From positions 22,072,657 through 22,136,656 of the forward strand of contig CM055094.1 in NCBI GenBank assembly GCA_029204225.1: DNA of 64,000 bases, written 5' to 3'. Position 1 is the first letter of the stretch. The number at the start of each line of letters is the position of its first letter. The DNA comes from Diphasiastrum complanatum. Taxonomy: Eukaryota; Streptophyta; Lycopodiopsida; Lycopodiales; Lycopodiaceae. The position numbers and the translations under genes are program-made. Under the pieces are notes generated by a model. It saw only the letters and a list, made by a program, of their open reading frames with translations. It searched no databases and had not been told where the DNA came from. Below are positions 33,480-45,577 of the stretch, piece after piece.

Positions 33480-34269
33480 TTTTGAAGAGTTTAACACCTT
33501 TTTGCAAAATTATTAGTTTTCTTAGAAGAACCTTCGCCTGAAACCTTTTCCAAAGTCTGTGTCAGTCTGACTTACTAATTTGGTTCATCAATGAGTTTGG
33601 CGAACAATAAGCAAAGGCCACATATCATATTGGCCTATTTTTGTAAAAAAAAGGCTCTTTTTTGCAAATATAACAGTATTACATCTGTAACCTTTGCTAG
33701 AATTCTTGAGGATACTATTTATAGTAAGCTATCATTTTTGAGTTCGGTGAATGTTATTGTTACAAGGGAATCTTTAAGAATCCTTATTTTTACCCTCTCC
33801 AAACTGCAAAAACTGTACTGCTTGTCTATCAGGACCTTCGCCAATTCTATCCTAGTCTTATCTGAGTCAGATTTACTCTTTGTGAGTTCGACGAAGGTTA
33901 CTTTTATCAAATTTGTCAGAAAATAGCCATATCAGAGGCTTTTACCCAAAATAGCACTGAAGAACCTTCGTCGAGTAAAGCTTTGCCCATGAATCCTTCG
34001 TCCGTACTATTTATAAGTTCTAATTTTCCAGATCTAGCCTCTGTCAAAATTTTGAGCAATTCTATTACAGTTTGATTCTGATTCTGAGAAATCATTATTC
34101 TTAGAAGTGTCGTCGCTTGATCAAGATCTATTTTCCAAAAATCAAAAATCTGATTATTTTTCAAGTGATAGAGATTTTACAAATATGATTTGATCTGATC
34201 TGAGATAAGATTTTGAACTTTGAAAAATCTAGATCCAATCTCATTATCTAATTGTCGTAATTTGGAATC
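33480..34269 (+). repeat. LTR-like segment C: CCTTCG motif, TATA box, leader
   Basis: Motif copies of the CCTTCGTCGAG/CGAAGG type occur at about 33529, 33832, 33888, 33962 and 33991, upstream of ttataag at 34011-34017. Gag starts 250 bp later. Same organisation as segments A and B. No primer-binding site was identified between TATA and gag. Confidence 0.5.
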
Positions 34270-35560
34270 ATGGCTGACGGAGGACCATTGAATCCACCAC
34301 CAATTGTTGTTAGGAGGTCCCCACATTTAGAAATGCCAAAGTACAACGGGTTATCTGATTCCATCAGATTTCTTCAGATCTTTTCTAAATCATGTAGGTT
34401 TTATGGTGACGTCTTTCCACAAGATAAACTTCAGTTATTCTCTATGGCCTTAATTGGAGCTGCTCAAGATTGGTTTCATAACCTAGAGGAAAGAGAACGT
34501 CAAGATTGGAAAGTGGTCAAAGCCGCTCTCATTACAAGATGTAAGCCCAAAAAATTTATGGAAGAACTCTTTCTCCTTTTAAGTAAAATTAAAATGGGAA
34601 AGAGAGAGGCAGTAAGAGATTATATTGAATGGGTTAAACACCTCAGATCTAAGTGTGATCCCGAACTAATCAATGAGGATGTTTTGATTATGTGGTTTTT
34701 AGCAGGTCTACCTAAAAGGATTAGACGCGAGCTAAAATGCCATAATGAATATGCTAAAATAGAAAGCGCTATGGACGATGCAATTTGTGAGGAGGATGAA
34801 GATTCTGATGATGAACCAAATGATGGAATGCTACCTTATACGGAAAAGCAAACCACAACAACATCCACCACCATTGCATCAACAAATATCAATGCAACTA
34901 CAGAGAAGATGATCGATGAGTTCGAGAAACTTGGTCAAAAGTAGCAGATGCAGCTGGAAAAAATGCAGTCCCAGTTCTACAAAAAGCTAAAAGCCTTGAA
35001 AGAATGACGAATATTATTTGTCATCTGTGTACGTCTACGGGACATGAAACAGCCTTTTGCTTGTTTAATCCCCAATTTATCCAGCAGACGTATGCTAACC
35101 TTCAGTATCGAGAGCCTACTTATTCAAAGGGACCTGATGGGAAGCCTTTCAATTTTGCCCTTGGATTTCCAAAACGACTAGCTCTGCTAGCTCCAACGGA
35201 ACAGAGTGCTCCTCCTGCTAATCTAATGGAACCAAAACCTTATCGTGCTAATGAGCAATGCAACTATAGCAATGATCACGAGAGTGGTCCTTCAGAGTAG
35301 TATGCTATCAATGATGCCGCGCAACAACAAGCAGCTAAACAATGGACCAGAGCGCCACTTGGATGTTTGCATGCAGAGAGAACCATAGAGTTGCTGAATG
35401 TCCAAACAAAGAGAAATTTATACCATTATGTTGAGAATGTGGTTATGGACACTGTTATAAAGAATGTTGTGATGCCATGCAAATGTCAAAAAATGAATAT
35501 CAACAAAAATATGGCATAATATGCTCAAAAATGAAGATATGAGCTGGTTAAGTATAAATC
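34270..35560 (+). pseudogene. Gypsy gag with several zinc-binding motifs
   Basis: ATG at 34270 (MADGGPLNPPP). The retrotransposon-gag domain spans about residues 25-170: KYNGLSDSIRFLQIF, AAQDWFHNLEERERQDW, MGKREAVRDYIEW and FLAGLPKRIRREL. After a stop at 34942-34944 and a shift, a CCHC knuckle appears (CHLCTSTGHETAFC, about 35020). A later frame gives a second partial knuckle (ACRENHRVAECPN, about 35365) and a third cluster (ECGYGHCYKECC, about 35435) with an in-frame TGA. Tandem knuckles are known in some gags; three blocks spread over about 140 residues are unusual. Protease and pol are absent: an LTR-like region follows directly. Non-functional. Confidence 0.7.
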
Positions 35561-35579
35561 ATGAAGAGGCCTAAGTCAT

Positions 35580-36735
35580 TTTTTGAGAATATATCTCCTA
35601 GGTACTTGCCTTATAAATTAAGGGCTAGACCTTTAATAGGAAAATACATTACCTTGGATAACCCTTAACTAGGTCGTCCATACGAAACGACTAGTTATGA
35701 AAAGACATGTTAAACTAGAGTAACTTTAACTCATAGTTAAGTATACCTCTTATGGTATAGTTGAACGTATTTTCAGTTTACTTCTTAACTAGACCCTTTC
35801 GCGGGAGCGTCGCATCTATTGTTTGAGAGGTGTGTTTGTTTGCCTCGTAGAACATATATTGATCTCACACTTCAGTCTCAATCATCGAGAGAGAAGAGTT
35901 TATGCTTATGTAAGAGATTGAAGAAGTGAATAGAGTTTGTGAATCTCTGTTCTCCGCACTACTGAGTGTGAGAGATCTTGAGTTTGCTAACAATCTCTAA
36001 TGCATTTCATGAATTACTCTCTGATCAGACAAACGCTCTAGTGCATTACAGTCGTTTGCTATGTTTCCGTAATGCATGCTCTAAAGAACTATCTTAAAAT
36101 CATCTTATTTGTCTGTCGCAAATACTTTCTTTTCGACACTCAAATAATGACTATCTTTGTGCAGTCTAGCACGATCATTGAATTAAGTTGTATGTATACA
36201 AAATACAAATGAGATGACAGTCCTTGTCTGAAGAATTGAGTCTCTGATCTGTTTTCCTGATTGGCATTGACATAAGTTTCTAACGTGCTCTAAAACCATT
36301 CGTGCTCTTTAACCATTAAGTTGGGCTTTAGTTGTTGAGGACTATTGTCTAGGAACAAATAGTTCGTGAACTCAATTAATTAATTGTCTGCGCAGTCGCG
36401 AATATATCGAACAATTCTCGATTCTCTGTTGACACCTTAGTCAGCCAGAGTGTAGTTTGTTGTACTACTTTGATAACATTTCATTTGTAGAACGTGCTTC
36501 CTTCAATTCGATAGAGGCCAGATTGTTGTTCTGAATTCATTAACATTACCCATTCCAAATATAAGTAATACTGGTTACTTTTTGATGTCTGTCGACAACC
36601 AGAATAACATTTGAACCCACCTACCATAATTACACCAAAAACATAACTTTCTAACGCTATCCTTTGTGGGAACGATACTTTTCACTACAAAATCTATATT
36701 AAACCTGTTGGTATAGCACGACATATACCAATTTT
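35580..36735 (+). repeat. LTR-like region of an Athila/Tat-like gypsy element
   Basis: AT-rich, non-coding, ending in ctttgtgggaacgatact...ttggtata...tataccaattt immediately before a TGGCGCC primer site. This end resembles what is known of Athila/Tat LTR ends (a tgtgggat/a-cgata block before the primer site). The 5' boundary is unclear. Confidence 0.5.
36708..36731. repeat. Perfect 8-bp inverted repeat at the LTR end
   Basis: TTGGTATA, an 8-base loop, then TATACCAA, five bases before the primer site. Confidence 0.7.
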
Positions 36736-36753
36736 TGGCGCCATTGCCGGGAT
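36736..36753 (+). other. Primer-binding site, TGGCGCC type
   Basis: TGGCGCCATTGCCGGGAT differs little from the known Athila/Tat-type primer site TGGCGCCGTTGCCGGGGA (tRNA-Asp type). It is followed after 50 bp by gag. Confidence 0.7.
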
Positions 36754-36803
36754 AGTTTAGGAAAGTTATAAGAAATCTGAAGATCCATTTCCATCTCTAA
36801 TGT

Positions 36804-38095
36804 ATGTCAGATAGAGAATCGAGATTAAAAAGATATCGGAAGCTTAGAGAGGAGTTTTTACGAAGACAGAGTGAAAGTACTAGTCGTAGAAATCTAGACG
36901 AAATCACTGCTCAGTTACTTGAACTTCTAATTAGCTTCGGTATGGAGGGTCTTGCTACACGCTTCACTTCTATCTCTAAAATTAAATATGATTATTTTAA
37001 AGGGACCAGCTCCGATGATGCAGATAGCTATGTCTCACAATTCGAGTCAATAGCCAATGCGAATAATGAGGGAACTGATGTAGACAAACTACGAATTTTC
37101 CTTGGTCTGCTAAGAAAGCAGGCACGTATCTGGTATAGTCAGGTAGAACCAGGTCGTGTAGGAACCTGGTACCTATTGAAAGATGTATTTTTTAACCAAT
37201 TCAGAGAGATAGGTTACAAATCTAGAATTCTTGGACGACTGAACAATGTTCAGAAGAAGAGTAAAAAATCTCTTCGCAAATATACACGTAAGTTTAAAAA
37301 CCTCATAGGAAAACTAACCGGTGTATATCCCGTGGATATGCAAATCGAATGGTTTTTGGCTGGTCTACCACCAAAGATTGATCGATACTATAGACAATGG
37401 GACATGAACTCCTTAGTAGCTATTATAGCTAGTGCAGAAAATTTCAAGACTTCGAAATTAGCGTGAAAGCGGCCATCAACGAAGAAATCTTGCAAGTCTA
37501 AGACTGATTCCAGTGAGAGCGATGATGATTCAGATTTTGATTTCAGTAGTAGTTCTTCAAGCTCGGAATCTGAAAGTAGCGATTCATCGAAATCAGATGC
37601 TGACAAAGGAGAGAAAAAGAATAAACGACGAACTAAACGAAAGGATGACACGAAAGTTGTCGAGGATAAGTCATCAACTTCCAAAGTGGAAAAGCTTTGG
37701 AAAAGTAATAGGGCTGACCTTAATAAAAATTGAATGACTTGAAAGTGCAGATCTCAGAAGTTGCAAATAAAAGACCAAAGGAACATCTGGACACACCAAG
37801 GAAGACTGCACTTCTGTTAATGTCAAATACATTGAAGATCCTGTCTAGGAGGTACTTTTTATTTTTCAGAATGATGCACCTACTAACTATGTACAAGGTG
37901 CTGTAGCATCAGCCCAGCAGGACAGACCCAAATTTGCACTAAGAAGACATAATCCTCCTGAATTTGTTGGACCAGCGAAGTCTCAAACCTCGAATAAACG
38001 AGTTTCGGACAGCTGCTACAACTATGGAGATCCTTCGACTTGCGCAAGTAATTCATAATTGGGGCACCGGCAAAATCACTTTTGAGAATCGTGAG
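36804..38095 (+). pseudogene. Gypsy (Athila/Tat-like) gag fragment
   Basis: ATG at 36804 (MSDRESRLKRYRKLREEF) opens 220 codons with a retrotransposon-gag domain: YDYFKGTSSDDADSYVSQFE, GLLRKQARIWYSQVEP and FLAGLPPKIDRYYRQW. After the stop at 37464-37466 a Ser/Asp/Lys-rich region continues in shifted frames. A remnant of a zinc knuckle (SGHTKEDC, about 37785) and further gag-like sequence (PPEFVGPAKSQ) reach to about 38095, where the truncated LTR of the next element begins. The TGGCGCC primer site 50 bp upstream ties this gag to an Athila/Tat-like element. Pol is missing. Confidence 0.7.
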
Positions 38096-38474
38096 CGTGC
38101 GGTATTAATAATCATATGAGGGCCCAGACCTATAATTGGACATAGGAGCACGTGGATTGTGAATAACTGCTTGAATGCAAGAATAGGTGGTTAATAGCTC
38201 AATATAGGTTGCATGGGAATCCTAGGGAGAATATTCTCTCTCTCATGAAGAGAACATGTCCATTGGAGACTCGCCCATCCTCCTATTGGAAATTCAGTTT
38301 CTTGAGCCTGTCTCTCCTCCTCTCTCTTAGGTTTTTCACTATGGCTTTGGGGCTAGGTCCAAGAAGAAACTCCAAGAGGGATCTAGGTTTGGATGGGTGG
38401 TTTTGCTCCACAGGTGTCCTTTTGGCTATTTTGCAACAGGATCTAGTCAGATCTTCATTTGGTGATCTTTATAG

Positions 38475-38486
38475 TGGTATCAGAGC
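38475..38486 (+). other. Primer-binding site of the LARD-like element
   Basis: TGGTATCAGAGC, a perfect match to the initiator tRNA-Met site, four bases after the left LTR. Confidence 0.75.
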
Positions 38487-41400
38487 TATGGATTTGCATC
38501 AATCAGAAGGTGGAGCTACTTCTTGTATTTTCTCAGTTTTTGTGGATTTCTCCTTGCATGTTACTTCCAAGTGGTGGAATTGATCTCCAAGTAGGTGGCT
38601 TCTCTAAATCTGGTGTACTTTCAGCCTAAAGATCATAATTATGGGGTTTCTCCATAGTTTTTGGTGGAAATCTATGGATTTTTGATGATTTTAGTGGATT
38701 TTTCACCTAAAATTGAAGTTTTTTGCTTGAAATTGATCATAGGTACTGGTGTAGTACGTTTGCCAATACTTCCTATTTTACAGTCATTATTGATTGGATC
38801 TAATAATTGCATGATGTTGGAATAGTCAAAAGGTTGATTATATACTGATTTTGGACCAAAAATTGGGGTTTTTGGACCATAAATGGGCTATAGAAACCAT
38901 GTTTGACTAGAATCAGAACTTTTGGTGCTTGCATGCAATGGATTTATAGGGATTTGGATCTGATTGCTCGAATTTGTGGATTTTCCCCACAAATTTTGGT
39001 CAAAATTGGTCAAAAACCAAGGTTTTTTGATGTTTTTTGGACTAATTTTGGGGTAGATCTCAAAATTCTCAGCCAAGACTTGGTGTGAACGTTTTTAGAG
39101 ATGTAATGAAGCTGTCCCTGAGCTTTCATGAAGTTTGGAGGGGACTAGGCACCATTAGGGGGCTCAAAACACCAAAAATTAGTGTATTTTTTTTATGATT
39201 TTTGAGCATGAATAGCTCTCAATTGGGGGTCTGAACCTGTTGGTTCTTGTTACAAGCTTTAAAATATGATGGATTGGGTCTGTTCTGAGCCATCATTGAT
39301 TCAATTTGGATAGGTGAGCATTAGACACCATCATGTTGAAGTTTTGCTTGTTGAAGGAGGCCAAAATGCAGTTTTTGCATGATCTGAGCTTATGATTGCT
39401 TGGTAGACCTGTTAAAAGATTCTATGCCTCTCAATGAACCTTAGTAGAGTTCTAGAAACCTCTGATCCAAGGCTTTTTGGGCTGGGATGTGTTTTTTGAA
39501 GATTCCTCTCCACAAAAGTGCGCCCTCCTACCTGTTTTTCATGTATTTATTTCTCTCACGTTTGAAGACAAGGGTGCAAGGTGACATGGCAAGTGCCTTG
39601 TAGACCCACTCTCCCTCCGTATCGTGCTTTACAGCGACCAATTTGGTGTCATGTAGAGAAAGTTATGGTTGTCAAAAGTTTGGCAATTTTTGAACTAAAA
39701 TTTGCAAAATTTTCGAAATGTTCTGATGCATGCATGTTTGTAACTCAGTGTAGTGCTTGTCTGTTGATAAAAATATATGGATACACCTGTATGCATGCAT
39801 GGATGCATGTTGCATGTGTAATCAGTAGTTTGATTAGAAGATTTCTTGCATGAGGCTATTTTTGACAATTCTAGTTGAAAAAGCAGATTTCCTAGTGGCT
39901 AAGCTAATTACAGGATTTTTTTTCGTCCATTTCGAACTGATTTTGTGAATCCCAGTGCTAATTTCCCAATTTCTTGGCAGTTGACGTAAAAATTGATTTT
40001 TTTTTTTGAAATCATTACATGTCACGTAGTATGCATGCTGGATGTTTCAGAATCCTTCCAATATGATATGGTAACTGTGAAACTGTCAAGTCGATGTTTG
40101 GTCAATTTTCACAGTTTAGGTCCATATTGAATGGAGCATGAAAATCCCAGTTTACGTAAAATTTAAAAAACCATGGACATTTTGATTTGTTCCCATTATT
40201 TGGTTATTGATCAAACAGAAATGACCTATAAAGTGAATGATCTTACTGAGTTGAAATCAGTCGATTGTTAAGATCACTGTACCCTTCACTTTTAGTTGAA
40301 GATTTTGTGAATCTGTCAATTGAGGAGCATTTCTTGTTTTGGGAATCAATAAGGACCAAGAATAATGTAAATCCAGTAGAACAGTTCTATGTTGATCTAT
40401 AAGGGAATTTGCTAGGGATTAAGTGCGGCACTTAATGAACAAATCAAAACTGTTAGGGTGATAGTGCTAAAGTTAGTGATACCAATTTGAACTTTTTCCT
40501 AGTACAAATTTGGGGTTTTGTTAACCTGAACCATTTTTGGAAGGGGGGAAAAGAGTGGAAGTCTGATATGTAGATGATTGCTGGTCTTAGTGATCCAATT
40601 ATCTAATTTACACTCAATTCCTGAAGTATAACTAATTGCAAGTGAGAATAAAATTGGGAATTATTTAAGAAGACTGCCTCTGGAAATTCGGATTCCTTTT
40701 CCCAGTGTGAATTAGAATTTTGAGAATTCGAGGATTCTAAGGGAAAAGTAGTGGCAAGACTGATAAATTATTTATGGAACCATCTCTGTCTTGCAATTGG
40801 ATTTGGATCTTGCAAAGTAATGCAGATAGAAGGTGTTCCATACAAGAATATAGTAATTTGAATTCTTTTCAGCTATAGAGTATTTCTCTATAATGATAGT
40901 AACAACCAAGAGAGTTCTAACTTGTTAAAAGAATTAAGTTCTTTGTACCGATTCTGGAATAGATATTGGATATCTAGGACAACATGATATTCGGTTTTTG
41001 TTGAAATCTATGGTTCTTTTGGGTTAGAATGCATTCTATTGTATTGGATGATACATTATGTTTATCCATGCTGGGTACAATATGAAATGGTATTCTTTGA
41101 GTGACACTAAAGAAGCATGAGAGATTTCAATTGTTAGGATTATCTCTTGGAATTTGTTGTGAATTTGATCGTATATCTAGGTATAGGATAGCCAAATCGT
41201 CTTTTTTGACTTTTTGGGCAAAACAAATCTTGATGCAGAGAATTCTTGGAGGAAAAACTGGTGGTATGGGACATCAATGATTCTAAAGGGAATTTCTTGG
41301 GTAGAATGATCTGTAGACCGATGGTTAGGGATTGTTGTAATGGTAATACTAAAAGAGTCCATTGGTTTTTGTTAAGAATATTTTGGGAAATTATGAGATA

Positions 41401-41607
41401 TAGATCGATCCCTTAATGGTATCTCATTAATTACAAAATATGGAAGCCCTTAAATCTATTTCTCTATTTTATTAGACCTCTACTCTTTAGAAATTTCTTA
41501 TCACATGACAATTGGATTGAGATTCATATGATTCCTTCCAGTGTAGAACTCTGTTCTGAAGGACTGTTATAACTATATGAAATTGTACTTCCATACATGA
41601 TTTTTGA

Positions 41608-42730
41608 CATTAGGGCCCTTTTTGGACTCAAAAAGGGCCTCTTCCTTGCCTAAACACGTTTGCTAATTAGGATTAATTAACTCATTAATCGTCCTAGTTG
41701 GCAGTTCACCATGGGTTTATCATGGGTTAACTTGGACTTCAATAGGCTTGAATTGAACCTAGTATAGTCATAGCAAGGACAAATAATTTTAATGGATTTC
41801 CTACATCTAAATGGAAATAATACTGCTTTTGTCAAGCCCTTCAAAAACTGTTTTTATTAACTTAGATTGAGTGAAAAGGGGGCCCAATATTTCTTTGGGC
41901 TCCCATTTTGACAGAAAATTTGAAAAAAAATGGGGAAAGGGGTATGAGACCCCTCCCCCCCCATCTTATGTACTACACATTGGGGGGGTGTCTTGGGGCT
42001 CATTGCTTGCGCGCCCATCCAAGTAGCTTCCCCAAGTGGGTAGCGCTCCCCTCCCCACTCGTTGTACTTCCCACCTCCCCGCGGCGTTGGCAATCCCTCC
42101 CTCCAAGCAGCTACTTGGGTGGACGCGCAAGCAGTGTGCCCCACGACACACCAGCCCCACCCAAATGTGTAGTACAAGACCCGGGGTGGGGGAGGTACGT
42201 GTGGCCCTGCGGGCCCTGCGCGTCGATGGGAGCTTGCGGATCGAAGGGAGAGATGGGCCAGCGCCGGGGGAGCGGGTGCGCCTAGGGGTGGAGAGGGAAG
42301 TACATCGCGCGCGGGGGGGGGGGGGTTGCTTGTCAAGGTACAAGGGGTGGGGGTGGGGAGATGTACTCCCATACCCCTCCCCCCATTTTTTTTTTCAAAA
42401 TGGGGGCCCAAAGAAATATTGGGCCCCCTTTCACTCAATCTAAGTTAATAAAAATAGTTTTTGAAGGGCTTGACAAAAGCAATATTATTTTCATTTAGAA
42501 TTTAAATTTAAGCCTTGTCATATCATCATTAATATGGGTTGAGGAAGTAGAGTTACAGTAGAGTTAGTGGGTGGGTTAGAATTTGGAGATCTAATTTACA
42601 CCATTGGATGTGCCATGTCATATGGACCATTCCATCTCAATTGTCACTCTCTCATTGGTACACATGTCATCATTAACACTAATTATAATTAGTGAAGAGG
42701 CCCTTTTTGAGTCCCAAAAGGGCCCTAATG
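41608..42730. mobile_element. Foldback element with nested palindromes and GC-rich core
   Basis: The ends are 36-bp near-perfect inverted repeats: CATTAGGGCCCTTTTTGGAC at 41608 and its complement ending at 42730. Inside, a second inverted repeat pairs 41804-41955 with 42356-42501 (ttttgtcaagcccttcaaaa / ttttgaagggcttgacaaaa; gggggcccaatatttctttg / caaagaaatattgggccccc). Inside that, a third pairs about 41970-42032 with 42103-42177 (tgtactacacatt, gcttgcgcg, ccaagtagct). The core is strongly GC-rich, unlike all its surroundings. The 193- and 135-codon ORFs on the two strands are Pro/Gly-rich products of this composition, not genes. No target-site duplication was seen. It sits inside the LARD-like element. 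Confidence 0.7.
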
Positions 42731-44344
42731 AATATGGCTCGGAACTTAGGTTTCTTGAACCCTAACGTTAGTCTCTATTTAATAGTTGATTATTGAGAGT
42801 TAATATTTCTATCATGCGGAATAAGATATTCTACGATTCTGAGGAAAAAGTCCTGTTTGTAATAGTATTGGATACTCATTATTGACTTTTTCGAATCTTT
42901 GATATCTTATACGTTGTCTCCTGGGAACTTTTAAATCGAAATTATGAAATTTCTTTTTTAAAAGGGGGGAAGAAAAGATAGGAATAAGTCTTTTGAGGAA
43001 TCAGCCAGCTGCATTGATTTTGGAAAAAAATCTTGTATGTGTGCAATGGTAGAACTATCTAGTTTGAAATAGACAAACTCTCTAAGTGATTATTTGGAGT
43101 AATTCGGAACTAGATGAGTTTTGGAGTTATTGAGCTGTGAGATAATCATTAATATGGGAAGTATTGATAAAGATTAAATTAATGATTATGGGTTTAGAAT
43201 CCGATAGATTATGATTGACGAATCATAAGATTCTAAATGTTTATGATTGACGGATCATGAATTGATACTTAAAGGTCATTAGATGATTATATGGAAATAT
43301 GATGATTCTTAAGATGATGAGTAATTCTTGATCGATTGGTGGAGTTAAAATTTAGATTTGTTATTTGAACTCTAAATTTGTGTACAAACTTGAGATTGTT
43401 TGGATCTCACAGGCATTTTCATTAAGTAATTGTTTACTTATGAGGAATTTGCTTACCTTTTCAGATTGTAGTCAAGGAATGCTTGTGTACTGTTTTTCAA
43501 CCTAAAATCTCTGGTTAATTAGGAGCAGTTAAGTCTATCAAGATTGAATGGTTGCTATTTTCTGGTATATGATACTAGGGATAGAGCACTTATCTTAGGA
43601 GACTATCTGGGGTACTCATGACTGAGTTGAAGTCATTTTTATCTTGATGGATCTCCTAAGAGATTTTGGTGGGATGAGTTTTGTACCAAGAAGCATTTAT
43701 GACAGGTCTACAAGTAATTTGTGAATAGTCTTGGACTATAATTGTTTTGGATCTTTAACTTTTGAACATTGATTTCCAGTGTAAGGTGAGGACTCACCCA
43801 GTGATTCATGTAAATTGAGGTACATGAAGGTGATGTTATTAGATTGGAGAGAATCAAACCCAATAGGGAGATTTATCTTTTAGTGTACTTCTAAAGGTTG
43901 ATATAGTATTTCAGTGTAGAGACAGATAATTTGAGAATTATCCCATCTCTAAATACTTATTTGATATTGAAGTCAGACTAAAGATTAATTATTAGGGTAA
44001 TTGTGAAAGTTAAATGATTGATTTGTTAGCTTTAAACTTAATTTTCAAGTTTGGTCGACTGCTCATCCGGTGTATCATGTAAATTTAGTTTATATGATGA
44101 TGACAGTTTGATGTATTGAAGATTTTGCCCATTTGGAAGATTTATCGCTCAATGTACCTTTGGACCCTGAATGAGTACTCAGGATCAAAGACAAACAACT
44201 GAGAAATTGTTCTATCTCTGTGTGCTTACTTAGGTTGGTTGGTCAAATGGAAGATAAAGATTCATGGAAAGAGTTAAAAGCATACAAATTGGATTTTCCC
44301 TAGTTACTCGTTCTGAGGACAGAACTAGTTTAAGGGGGGAAGAA

Positions 44345-44828
44345 TGTTACGTCCATGTCCTGTATAAAGGAATCAAAATAATTTCTGATGTGGATAGCTG
44401 GTCACTCCAGATGTATATGGTTATTGGTTATGCCTCGTCATTCCTAGCTTGGCCTGTAAAGTAATTAATAATCATATGAGGGCCCAGACCTATAATTGGA
44501 CATAGGAGCACATGCATAGTGAATGACTGCTTTAATGCAAGAATAGGAGGTCAATAGCTCAATATAGGTTGCATGGGAATCCTAGGGAGAATGTTCTCTC
44601 TCTCATGAAAAGAATATGTCCATTGGAAACTCACCCATCCTCCTATTGAAAATTCAGTTTCTTGAGCCTGTCTCTCCTTCTCTCTCTTAGGTTCTTCACT
44701 ATGGCTTGGGGACTAGGTCCAGGAGGAAACTCCAAGAGGGATCTAGGTTTGGATGGGTGGTTTTGCTCCGCAGGTGTCATTTTGGTTGTTTTGCAACAGG
44801 ATCTAGTCAGATCTTCATTTGGTGATCT
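44345..44828 (+). repeat. 3' LTR of the LARD-like element
   Basis: Starts TGTTACGTCCATGTCC, ends ...ggtgatct, about 484 bp, matching 13949-14433 in reverse complement. It abuts copia integrase sequence at 44836. Confidence 0.75.
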
Positions 44829-44835
44829 TTATACC

Positions 44836-45577
44836 ATGGCTAAGACTCAAACATCTACAAAGGTGAAAGCTCTCCGAACTGATGGTGGCAACGAATACAT
44901 CTCCAATGAGATGTCCGACTATCTAGCTAAGTACGACATTCGAAGACAATTTGCAACTTTCTACACGCCTCAGCAAAACGAAATTGTAGAGAGGAAAAAT
45001 TGAACGCTTCTCAACTCAGCCATATCAATGCTACATTAATTGCACTTATTCGCAAAATTTTGGACAGAAGCCACTACCACAGACTGTTATGTACAGAATA
45101 GATCCAACTTTAAAGCCGTCAACAACAAGACTCCTTATCAAGTATGGCATCGACACAAGTCTACTGTCAGCCATTTAAAAGTCTTTGGTTGTATATGTTT
45201 CGTTCATATTCCTAAACAACTTATGAAGAAGCTGGATCATAGAACAAATAAGTGCATTTTCATTGGTTATCATGATGAACATAAAGCTTATAAAGTTTAT
45301 GATCCATCCCCCAATGCCATTTGTTTCTAGGGATGCTATCTTCAAAGAAGATACATTCTATGACTTTCAACAGCCATCAATAAATGATGCTGTGACATTT
45401 CATCCTATTTTACGTAGCATGAAATCTTCCAATCATGATGTTTCTTCTATAAAACCTGCAGCTAAAGCTTCAGCTACAGAAGCCGCCGACCAGTTCCTAT
45501 CACGAGACAAGACCAACCTAGCTCGAGCGGATTTGGACAACTTCAAGAAGAAGCACCATCGCAATCTGGTCAACTGA
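44836..45577 (+). mobile_element. Copia integrase fragment (family 2)
   Basis: The sequence AKTQTSTKVKALRTDGGNEY, then QFATFYTPQQN and ERKN, then a stop; next FAKFWTEATTTDCYVQNRS, NNKTPYQVWH and FGCICFVHIPKQLMKKLDHR. It is the same family as the minus-strand element at 17396-18764, whose integrase has TQTSTKVKAL at the matching site. It begins mid-domain exactly where the LARD LTR ends, so the LARD element inserted in, or recombined with, this copia copy. The catalytic first Asp and the zinc domain are missing. Confidence 0.75.

Larger units (their letters stand above)
38104..44828 (+). mobile_element. Large non-coding LTR element (LARD-like), 5' LTR truncated
   Basis: Two matching direct repeats, 38104-38470 and 44345-44828, share ttaataatcatatgagggcc and the region through ggatctagtcagatcttc. 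The right copy is full (TGTTACG start); the left lacks about its first 120 bp. A primer site TGGTATCAGAGC follows the left copy at 38475-38486. The 5.9-kb interior has no gag or pol; its first 1.8 kb matches the leader of the minus-strand copy at 12196-13930, which does lead to gag. Tandem-like modules of about 270 bp recur around 43750-44230 (catgtaaatt, gggagatttatc). The interior is broken by the foldback element at 41608-42730. This fits a LARD: an internally non-coding derivative moved by a related autonomous element. Confidence 0.7.

Noticed and set aside
41857-42443. Long ORFs on both strands (193, 125 and 135 codons)
   Set aside because: They lie in the GC-rich palindromic core and arms. 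The products are Pro/Gly/Arg-rich, overlap on both strands and show no domain.
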